Below are positions 7,605-13,305 of a DNA stretch of 16,455 nt, piece after piece. Each line of letters starts with the position of its first letter. Position 1 is the first letter of the stretch. A model generated the notes under the pieces. That model had not been told where the DNA came from. It made no database searches and saw nothing but the letters and a program-made list of their open reading frames with translations. The translations under genes were made by a program, and so were the position numbers. Source of the DNA: an uncultured Granulicatella sp. (GTDB taxonomy: Bacteria > Bacillota > Bacilli > Lactobacillales > Aerococcaceae); the NCBI GenBank assembly GCA_900551535.1, contig URWJ01000021.1, forward strand, positions 1 to 16,455, read 5' to 3'.

Positions 7605-9167
7605 ATGAAAATCAACAAAATGAAATATTTGTTTTTAGCAGCAGCTACACTTACTGGACTAGCAGCTTGCTCAAATTCAACAACCAAATCAAATGACGAA
7701 AAGTCAGACCAAACGAACTTCAAAATCACAACGGTTCGATGGTCGGACTGGGGCGAAGAATACCATAAAGGATTTATCGATGACTCTGCTAAGGAAGCAG
7801 GTATTGAAATCAACTGGGATACTCTAGTAGCTGCAGACTGGACAGATAAAAAATCTGTATTAATTGCCAGCGGAGACCTACCAGATGCCTTCTTAGGATC
7901 AAACGCATTTAACGATGCTGAAATTGCTCAAAACCAATCTTTATTTATTCCTCTAGAAGATTTAATTAAAGAAAACATGCCAAACCTTACAAAGGCGATG
8001 GAAAAAGAACCAAAACTAAAAGCGATGATTACATCTCCTGACGGACACATTTACAGTCTTCCTAAGAAATTACCAATGCGTCCAACTGTAGGGAACCAAT
8101 TATTCATCAATAAAAAATGGCTTGACAATCTTGGGTTGAAGGTACCTCAAACTTATGATGAATTAGTAAAAGTACTTCAAGAATTCAAAGATAAAGACGC
8201 AAACGGAAATGGAGATCCAACGGATGAAATTCCATTTGGATCAGGTAACTTTGACCCAACATTCTCTTACATCCTTCCATTTAACAACCGTTTAGGTGCA
8301 GATAACACTTATGAAATGTCTGTTAAAGACGGCAAACCTGTATATCTACGTACAGAAGAAAGCTACAAACAAGGGATTGCAGCAATGCATGAAGCTTACA
8401 AGAAAGGCTTAATTGACCCTGAACTTTACACTGAAGATTCATCAATGAGTGCTGCAAAACGTATGGATAAATCAGTAGCTAGAGTAGGTGTTTCAAGTGG
8501 TTGGACTGCCGATGCAACATTTGGATTACATGCTAGCGAATATGTGCCATTACCAGCAATTAAAGGTCCTGATGGAAAAGGTTATGTTACTTCTGACCCA
8601 GACCACTACAACTATGGACGTAACGAATTATTAATCACTACAAAAGCGAAGAACCCTGCTAAATTATTACAATGGTTCGACAAATTCTATACTGACGATG
8701 CAAGTATCCAAAACTTCTATGGTTCATTTGGAATTGCTACAGAAAAAGATGGAGACAAATATAAAGTATTACCTCCAAAAGATGGTAAATCTGCCGATGA
8801 ATATGCTTGGATTCACTCTCTACGTGACTTCGGACCTAAATACGTGAGCGACGATATCAACAGCCGCGTTGATATTGACCAAACTCAAGGTGATGGTTTG
8901 AAATTGAAGATGGACCAAGACTTAAAACAATATGCTTTACCAGCTTACCCTAATGTAGTTTATTCTCAAGAAGAACTAAGCAAATTAGCTTCAATTTACG
9001 TAAGTATTGATTCTTATGTAAAACAACAAGCTTCTAAATGGGTAGTTGATGGCGGAATTGAAGAAGAATGGGATTCTTACTTAGCAAACCTTAAAAATAT
9101 GGGATTGGATGAATTCATCAAGATTCAACAAGACGCATATGACCGTTATCAAAAAGAAGTTAAATAA
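7605..9167 (+). CDS. Extracellular solute-binding lipoprotein of the sugar ABC transporter
   Basis: Encodes 520 residues, the size of LplA/YtcQ-type binding proteins. The signal peptide ends in lipobox LAAC, with lipidated C22, followed by a Ser/Thr/Lys/Asp linker (23-38) that tethers the protein to the membrane surface. DKDANGNGDPTDE at 196-208 is an EF-hand-like calcium loop common in this family. Many exposed aromatic residues (W46, W49, W71, W79) could stack on sugar rings. AGGAGAGAT precedes ATG 7605. It captures the oligosaccharide outside and delivers it to the two permeases; it may also present ligand to the divergently encoded sensor kinase (inference). Confidence 0.93.
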   Translation: MKINKMKYLFLAAATLTGLAACSNSTTKSNDEKSDQTNFKITTVRWSDWGEEYHKGFIDDSAKEAGIEINWDTLVAADWTDKKSVLIASGDLPDAFLGSNAFNDAEIAQNQSLFIPLEDLIKENMPNLTKAMEKEPKLKAMITSPDGHIYSLPKKLPMRPTVGNQLFINKKWLDNLGLKVPQTYDELVKVLQEFKDKDANGNGDPTDEIPFGSGNFDPTFSYILPFNNRLGADNTYEMSVKDGKPVYLRTEESYKQGIAAMHEAYKKGLIDPELYTEDSSMSAAKRMDKSVARVGVSSGWTADATFGLHASEYVPLPAIKGPDGKGYVTSDPDHYNYGRNELLITTKAKNPAKLLQWFDKFYTDDASIQNFYGSFGIATEKDGDKYKVLPPKDGKSADEYAWIHSLRDFGPKYVSDDINSRVDIDQTQGDGLKLKMDQDLKQYALPAYPNVVYSQEELSKLASIYVSIDSYVKQQASKWVVDGGIEEEWDSYLANLKNMGLDEFIKIQQDAYDRYQKEVK

Positions 9168-9218
9168 TCACATTTTAACAAATACCCTAACTGAAACGTT
9201 TAAAATACAATGAGTAGA

Positions 9219-9257
9219 GGGAGCGAGATGAAGAAAAATCTTTCTCGCTTCCTTTTT
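9219..9257 (+). terminator. Intrinsic hairpin between the binding protein and yesL
   Basis: GGGAGCGAGA (9219-9228) pairs with TCTCGCTTCC (9243-9252): 10 bp with one G-U pair, a 14-nt loop and a T-run (9253-9257). It lies inside the apparent operon, 51 nt after the binding-protein stop and before the yesL-GH31 pair. It may act as a partial terminator or RNA stabiliser that gives higher expression of the transport genes. Confidence 0.7.
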
Positions 9258-9280
9258 CTCATATAGGAACGGTGATATCA

Positions 9281-9934
9281 TTGCAAAAACTATTTCGAAT
9301 AGATGGGCCACTCGTTAGAGGACTAACGCTCATCACCAACTTGATTCTATTAAATACATTATTTATCATTACGAGCATTCCTCTTGTGACGATGGGGGCT
9401 TCGGTGACAGCTCTCAACACGATGCTGCATCGGATTTTAAAGGGTGATGATGGCGATATTGTCTATCATTATTTCCGTATTTTTAAATCCAACTTTAAGC
9501 AAGCCACTGTCATTTGGGCAGCTCTTGTGGTACTCTCGGTTCTATTATTTTTGAACTATAGTATTTTTTCGAATACAAACTTTTTGAATGGATATGGATT
9601 ATTACTTCTTGCGCCATTTGGAATGCTTGCGATACTAGGAGTTGTCATCCTTTTACCGTATATTGGATTATTTGAAAATAGTTTAAAAGCCAGTGTCATC
9701 AATAGCTTTTTCGTTTGTATTTTAGATCCGTTACGTGCAATTTTATTAATTCTATTTAACTGCGCAGTGGTGTACATGAGTGTGGATACGCCAGAGCGAT
9801 TATTGACGTCGATTTACGTGTTCACTTTTGGTGGCTTTGCGCTCTGGGCATTGTTAAATGTAAAAGTAACGAGTAAAATGTTTGAGAAGGCATATAAATT
9901 AAGCAATGGAGGTACGCAAGATGAAAATTTTTAA
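9281..9934 (+). CDS. YesL (DUF624) family membrane protein
   Basis: Encodes a 217-residue protein from TTG 9281, chosen because family members start just before the conserved LFRIDGPL segment and GGTGA lies 5 nt upstream. GTG 9272 (three more residues) is possible but its AGGA is only 3 nt away. There are about five hydrophobic helices. Family hallmarks are FRIDGPL at the N-terminus and SIPLVTMGASVTALN after the first helix. DUF624 proteins usually sit next to YesM/YesN and LplB/YtcP genes; their biochemical role is not established, and a transporter-accessory or signalling role is inferred. The end overlaps the GH31 gene by 14 bp. Confidence 0.87.
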   Translation: MQKLFRIDGPLVRGLTLITNLILLNTLFIITSIPLVTMGASVTALNTMLHRILKGDDGDIVYHYFRIFKSNFKQATVIWAALVVLSVLLFLNYSIFSNTNFLNGYGLLLLAPFGMLAILGVVILLPYIGLFENSLKASVINSFFVCILDPLRAILLILFNCAVVYMSVDTPERLLTSIYVFTFGGFALWALLNVKVTSKMFEKAYKLSNGGTQDENF

Positions 9935-12134
9935 AGGAGATTTTTATCGTATCAGCGTTCTAACGGATAAACTCATTCGATTAGAATATTCAAAAAATGG
10001 ACAGTTCGAAGATAGACATACGCAATTGATTCAAAATAGAGACTTTGGTGAAGTGGATGTTGAAGCCACCGAAACGCCAGAACTATTAGATATTAATACA
10101 AAGTTTTTCCGTTTACGCTATAACAAAGGCGAATTCAATAATCAAAATCTATTTATTGAATTAAAAGGGCAATTTGCTCTCTACGGAAGCAGATGGTACT
10201 TTGGTGAACCAATCGAAACTTTAAAAGGGACGACTCGTACACTCGACCAAGTGGATGGGGAAACAGAACTCGAAGATGGTATTATTAGTAAGAGTGGTTA
10301 TGCTGTTTTAGATGACTCTAATGGATTTATTAGTGATGAAAAAGAAGGCTTTATCAAAAAAGAAAGCGAAGTGGACCTATACTTCTTCGCTTATGGACAT
10401 GATTATAGAGGAGCCATCAGAGACTTCTATCACCTAACTGGCGCAACTCCATTATTACCACGCTATGCCTTAGGAAACTGGTGGAGCCGATATTGGGCGT
10501 ATACAGCTGATGAGTATTTAAGTCTCGTTGAACGCTTCGAAGATGAGCAAGTACCGCTTGCGGTTGGCGTGTTAGATATGGATTGGCATATCACAAAAAT
10601 TCCAGAACGCTTCGGAAGTGGTTGGACAGGGTACTCTTGGAACCGTGAACTCATTCCAGAACCAGAAAAATTATTAAAGAAACTACATGATAAGAAATTA
10701 AAACTTTCTCTAAATGTCCATCCAGCCGATGGTATTCGAGCTTATGAAGATGCATATCCAGCAGTTGCCAAACGCCTAGGACTAGATGCAGCCAGTGAAG
10801 AACCTGCAATCTTTGATATTGCAGATCCTCGCTTTAGAGAATCTTACTTTAAAGATGTACATTATCCATTAGAAGAACAAGGTGTTGATTTCTGGTGGAT
10901 TGACTGGCAACAAGGAACGCAAGGGGTACAAGATCCATTGTGGTTATTAAACCATTATCATTTTGTCGATAATTGTAAGAGAGCAGATGGCGGATTAATC
11001 TTGTCTCGTTATGCAGGACCTGGTAGCCATCGTTATCCAGTTGGATTTTCTGGTGACTCTATCGTGACTTGGGAATCCCTTCAATTCCAACCATATTTTA
11101 CTTCAACGGCTTCAAACATTGGATATAGCTGGTGGAGTCATGATATCGGCGGACATATGCTTGGTTATTATGATGAAGAATTACAAACGCGCTGGTTGCA
11201 ATATGGTATCTTTAGTCCAATTACACGACTTCATAGTACGCAAAGTCCATTTAATAGTAAGGAGCCATGGTTCTTTACGAAGCATACTGCAGAAATCATG
11301 AAGCACTATTTACGTCTAAGACATCAATTGATTCCGTATCTTTACACGATGAATGTGGCAACGCATGAAGAGGGAGCACCTCTTGTGAGTCCGATGTACT
11401 ACTTCTATCCAGAAAATGAGGAAAGCTACCATGTGCCAAATCAATACTTCTTCGGTAGCGAGTTAATGGTCGCTCCAATCACAGAACCGATGAACAAGGA
11501 TTACCAATCGGCTAAAGTACAAGTATGGTTCCCTGAAGGAAAATGGTACGACTTCTTCACTGGAAGAGAGTATGCAGGAGATGTAGTGCTTGATATTTAT
11601 CGTGATATCGAATCGATTCCTGTATTTGCTAAAGAAGGAGCGATTGTGCCGCTCGATGGTTCTGGTGTGAAAATGGGTGTGGATTTACCTGAAGTGATTG
11701 ACTGGTATGTATTCCCAGGAACTCATCATTCATTCGAAATGGTGGAAGACTTAGATGGCGCTCGTTGTGTCACAACATTATCTGTTGATTGGAAATTAGG
11801 AGCGATTCAATTATCCGTTGAAGGGGAAACAGGCATCCTTCCAGAAAACAGAATCCACCGCGTTCATGTTCAAGGAAGCCAAGCAGCTGTCGTTGAATTG
11901 GAAAATAAAAACGCGACTGTTGAATTTACAGTGAGCGAGAAACAAACAGTTAATCGAAACGAAGCATTCTTCCAAGTACTCAAGAATGCGAACCTTCCAT
12001 ATGTAACGAAAGATTTCTTATATCGTCGATTAGTGAATGCTAAAAATGCGAATGAAATCATGAATATCTTACATCATGAAGATGATGAATTAAGAGGACG
12101 ATTACTAGAAATTTTATTCATTAGTGAACCGTAA
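9921..12134 (+). CDS. Glycoside hydrolase family 31 (alpha-glucosidase/alpha-xylosidase-like), cytoplasmic
   Basis: Encodes 737 residues from ATG 9921, placed by GGAGG at 9908-9912; an in-frame ATG at 9906 falls on that site. GH31 enzymes hydrolyse alpha-linked sugars by a retaining double-displacement mechanism. Visible: an N-terminal beta-sandwich (about 1-170), then the (beta/alpha)8 barrel with DMDWH at 219-223, nucleophile D328 in FWWIDWQQG, acid/base D379 in FSGDSIVTWESLQ, and SHDIGGH at 406-412. Distal beta domains follow, then a charged helical tail (about 673-737) not typical of the family. With no signal peptide, it should act on imported oligosaccharide. The DMDWH/WWIDWQQG pattern differs from the YicI xylosidase and YihQ sulfoquinovosidase patterns I know. 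Linkage specificity cannot be called. Confidence 0.92.
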   Translation: MKIFKGDFYRISVLTDKLIRLEYSKNGQFEDRHTQLIQNRDFGEVDVEATETPELLDINTKFFRLRYNKGEFNNQNLFIELKGQFALYGSRWYFGEPIETLKGTTRTLDQVDGETELEDGIISKSGYAVLDDSNGFISDEKEGFIKKESEVDLYFFAYGHDYRGAIRDFYHLTGATPLLPRYALGNWWSRYWAYTADEYLSLVERFEDEQVPLAVGVLDMDWHITKIPERFGSGWTGYSWNRELIPEPEKLLKKLHDKKLKLSLNVHPADGIRAYEDAYPAVAKRLGLDAASEEPAIFDIADPRFRESYFKDVHYPLEEQGVDFWWIDWQQGTQGVQDPLWLLNHYHFVDNCKRADGGLILSRYAGPGSHRYPVGFSGDSIVTWESLQFQPYFTSTASNIGYSWWSHDIGGHMLGYYDEELQTRWLQYGIFSPITRLHSTQSPFNSKEPWFFTKHTAEIMKHYLRLRHQLIPYLYTMNVATHEEGAPLVSPMYYFYPENEESYHVPNQYFFGSELMVAPITEPMNKDYQSAKVQVWFPEGKWYDFFTGREYAGDVVLDIYRDIESIPVFAKEGAIVPLDGSGVKMGVDLPEVIDWYVFPGTHHSFEMVEDLDGARCVTTLSVDWKLGAIQLSVEGETGILPENRIHRVHVQGSQAAVVELENKNATVEFTVSEKQTVNRNEAFFQVLKNANLPYVTKDFLYRRLVNAKNANEIMNILHHEDDELRGRLLEILFISEP

Positions 12135-12139
12135 CAAAA

Positions 12140-12175
12140 AACGGATACTTCCAATAGGAGGTATCCGTTATTTTT
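12140..12175 (+). terminator. Terminator of the transporter-GH31 operon
   Basis: ACGGATACTTCC (12141-12152) and GGAGGTATCCGT (12157-12168) form a 12-bp stem with one G-U pair and an AATA loop, extended by an A-T pair and followed by TATTTTT. It starts 6 nt after the GH31 stop. Confidence 0.9.
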
Positions 12176-12181
12176 ATGTAC

Positions 12182-12214
12182 AAAAGAAAGCACTGTAATT
12201 GAATACAGTGCTTT
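12182..12214 (-). terminator. Terminator of the DUF6287-like lipoprotein gene
   Basis: An exact 11-bp inverted repeat, AAAGCACTGTA (12187-12197) and TACAGTGCTTT (12204-12214), with a 6-nt loop. Read on the minus strand it is followed by TTTCTTTTG, and it lies 5 nt beyond the lipoprotein stop codon. Confidence 0.85.
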
Positions 12215-12219
12215 ATCTG

Positions 12220-12858
12220 TTAATCGACTTTATAGTACATCAATGTTTTGATAGTTTTGCCGTCTGTTACGGTTTGCGTACCATAAATACGGTCTTTAGA
12301 AATATCCGATTGGTCTTTGTCACCAGACATCACACCATAAGTGAGCTCTACATTTTTAGGGATGAATGAGAATACGGCGCCTCCCACAAATGCATTTTCA
12401 TTGCCTTCTGGAACCATAATCCAGTTCAGAAGTCCTTCTTGGAATTGTTGTTCGGTAATACCAACTTTAAATGTTTTTCCACCAGAAGTAATATTTCCAT
12501 CTTTATCAATGTGGAATTCCCATCCAGCAGAGTTTCTCCATGTTCCGGCTACGCTACGGAAGTCCCCTTGTTTCATCGCTTGGATATCCATGGATGAAGG
12601 AGCAGGCGCTTCGGCAGGAACGGCTACTTTTTCAGTAGATACAGTCTTTGGAACGGGAGCCGTTGCATGTTGCGTTTCAGCAGTTGTTGCAACGATAGTC
12701 GTTGGAGCTTCAGTAGTACTTGTCGTTGTTTGTTTCGTTGTTGTTGTGCTTTGAGTAGTCGTCGTTTGTGCTTGAGTGGTTGTGTCTTCTTTCTTTTGGA
12801 AAAATGAACAGCCAGCTAAAACCAATGCGACTAAAATCAAAGAAATTGATTTTTTCAT
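12220..12858 (-). CDS. Lipoprotein with Thr-rich stalk and DUF6287-like C-terminal domain
   Basis: Encodes 212 residues; ATG at 12858 is preceded by GGAGGAA. The signal peptide ends in lipobox LAGC (C17). Residues about 24-66 are a stalk made mostly of Thr with Gln/Ser/Ala, then a Pro/Ala/Val-rich stretch to about 88, so the folded part is held away from the membrane or passes into the cell wall. The C-terminal domain (about 89-212) begins MDIQAMKQGDFRSVAGTWRN, which resembles the DUF6287 domain of streptococcal lipoproteins, and contains GWEFHIDKDGNITSGGKTF, suggesting a small beta-rich fold. Function unknown. It is monocistronic, with its own terminator, and convergent to the GH31 gene. Confidence 0.85.
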   Translation of the reverse strand: MKKSISLILVALVLAGCSFFQKKEDTTTQAQTTTTQSTTTTKQTTTSTTEAPTTIVATTAETQHATAPVPKTVSTEKVAVPAEAPAPSSMDIQAMKQGDFRSVAGTWRNSAGWEFHIDKDGNITSGGKTFKVGITEQQFQEGLLNWIMVPEGNENAFVGGAVFSFIPKNVELTYGVMSGDKDQSDISKDRIYGTQTVTDGKTIKTLMYYKVD

Positions 12859-12882
12859 AGGGATTCCTCCTTTTACACGTTT

Positions 12883-12888
12883 ATTATA
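12883..12888 (-). promoter_or_regulatory. Possible -10 box of the lipoprotein gene
   Basis: A perfect TATAAT on the minus strand, 24 nt upstream of the start codon at 12858. No -35 hexamer is recognisable at 16-18 bp, so the call rests on the -10 alone and its position. Confidence 0.4.
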
Positions 12889-12929
12889 CTACTAATTCAT
12901 ATTTTAATATAGATACAAAGGTCATTTCT

Positions 12930-12958
12930 TTGACAAAGGGGGCATATTGGGGTAAGGT
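12930..12958 (+). promoter_or_regulatory. Possible promoter of the M-box-mgtA transcript
   Basis: A perfect TTGACA (12930-12935) lies ahead of the aptamer, but the hexamer at 17 bp is TAAGGT (12953-12958), a poor -10. The position is right for a transcript that includes the whole M-box; the exact -10 is unclear. Confidence 0.35.
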
Positions 12959-12961
12959 AAG

Positions 12962-13105
12962 AATGTAAATCGGTAGGTGAGACTACCATGGAGATACGGA
13001 TGACTACCGCAAAATAGTGGAGACACTATGCGTTGGTTAGCAGCCTCTGTCGTGAAGGCAGAGACTAATGTCATTTCATCGCTCCATGATGTTAAAGCTT
13101 GAACG
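12962..13105 (+). ncRNA. M-box (ykoK leader) Mg2+ riboswitch aptamer
   Basis: The 5' part contains TAGGTGAGACTACCATGGAG and then AGATACGG, closely matching the M-box core of the B. subtilis mgtE leader (TAGGTGAGGCTCC...TATGGAGATACG). CGGTAG (12971-12976) pairs with CTACCG (13004-13009). CGCAAAATAGTG-GAGA-CACTATGCG folds into a hairpin with a GNRA-type loop (13014-13029). A downstream half includes GGTTAGCAG, a CTCTG/CAGAG hairpin and the conserved-looking 3' end GTTAAAGCTT. M-boxes bind several Mg2+ ions and shut off downstream Mg2+ transporter genes when Mg2+ is high; mgtA follows. The P1 helix is not obvious by eye, so outer limits are approximate. Confidence 0.88.
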
Positions 13106-13130
13106 AAAAAATGAGAATTGTTTATTTGGT

Positions 13131-13170
13131 AAGCATCTTGTCGCGTTTAAGCTATGACAAGGTGCTTTTT
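13131..13170 (+). terminator. Riboswitch-controlled terminator in the mgtA leader
   Basis: AAGCATCTTGTC (13131-13142) pairs with GACAAGGTGCTT (13156-13167), 12 bp with one G-U pair, followed by a T-run to 13170. Its loop segment CGTTTAAGCT (13144-13153) can instead pair over 10 bp (one G-U) with AGCTTGAACG (13096-13105), the 3' edge of the M-box. This gives a competing antiterminator: Mg2+-bound aptamer would hold that strand and let the terminator form; without Mg2+ transcription reads into mgtA. Confidence 0.88.
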
Positions 13171-13195
13171 CATTTGCCAAAAACTTTTAGAAAGA

Positions 13196-13270
13196 GGGTG
13201 ATCATATGCCAGGACCGGAGAGTCAAACGAAACAAATCAATGAGCGAAGGGAAGAGTGTGATGATCACCC
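13196..13270 (+). repeat. Inverted repeat enclosing the mgtA leader ORF and masking its ribosome binding site
   Basis: GGGTGATCAT (13196-13205) and ATGATCACCC (13261-13270) are exact 10-bp complements. The left arm is the Shine-Dalgarno and spacer right before ATG 13206; the right arm covers codons 19-22 of the same ORF. The part TCACC (13265-13269) can alternatively pair with GGTGA (13296-13300) of the mgtA ribosome binding site. The arms are seen directly; regulatory action is inferred. Confidence 0.6.
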
Positions 13271-13289
13271 GGAGCTTCGCCTATATTAA
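13206..13289 (+). CDS. Putative 27-residue leader peptide upstream of mgtA (mgtL-like logic)
   Basis: ATG 13206 is preceded by AGAGGGTGATC, whose GGTGATC part matches the anti-Shine-Dalgarno over seven consecutive bases. The peptide starts MPGPE and contains the acidic, proline-bearing patch EECDDHPE at 16-23; TAA is at 13287-13289, 16 nt before the mgtA ATG and in a different frame. It lies after the M-box terminator, so it is present only in read-through mRNA. In enterobacteria, the leader MgtL uses acidic/proline codons that destabilise ribosomes at low Mg2+ to regulate mgtA. Sequence homology to MgtL is not claimed; similarity is in position and composition. It could also be a chance ORF. 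Confidence 0.5.
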   Translation: MPGPESQTKQINERREECDDHPELRLY

Positions 13290-13305
13290 AAACGAGGTGA
13301 AGACT

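Noticed and set aside
9191..9205. Second cre-like site around AAACGTTT
   Set aside because: Only the central palindrome fits; the outer cre positions (TG and CA) do not, and it lies downstream of the binding-protein gene with no clear promoter next to it.
12341..12754. 137-codon plus-strand open frame opposite the lipoprotein gene
   Set aside because: Its Val/Ala-rich end is the complement of the Thr-rich stalk codons; no domain was recognised and the minus-strand gene has signal peptide, ribosome binding site and terminator.
12670..12790. Repetitive tract read at first as a DNA repeat array
   Set aside because: It is the Thr-rich stalk of the lipoprotein encoded by varied Thr codons; no unit of fixed length with spacers, so neither CRISPR nor tandem repeat.
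12962..13170. T-box or yybP-ykoY (Mn2+) leader instead of M-box
   Set aside because: No T-box TGGNACCGCG sequence is present; the core TAGGTGAG...ATGGAGATACG and the downstream mgtA fit the M-box.
13099..13305. N-terminal extension of mgtA using in-frame starts at 13099, 13240 or 13261
   Set aside because: The region holds the M-box 3' edge, the terminator and the leader ORF; only ATG 13306 has a good ribosome binding site (GAGGTGA) and fits the family N-terminus.
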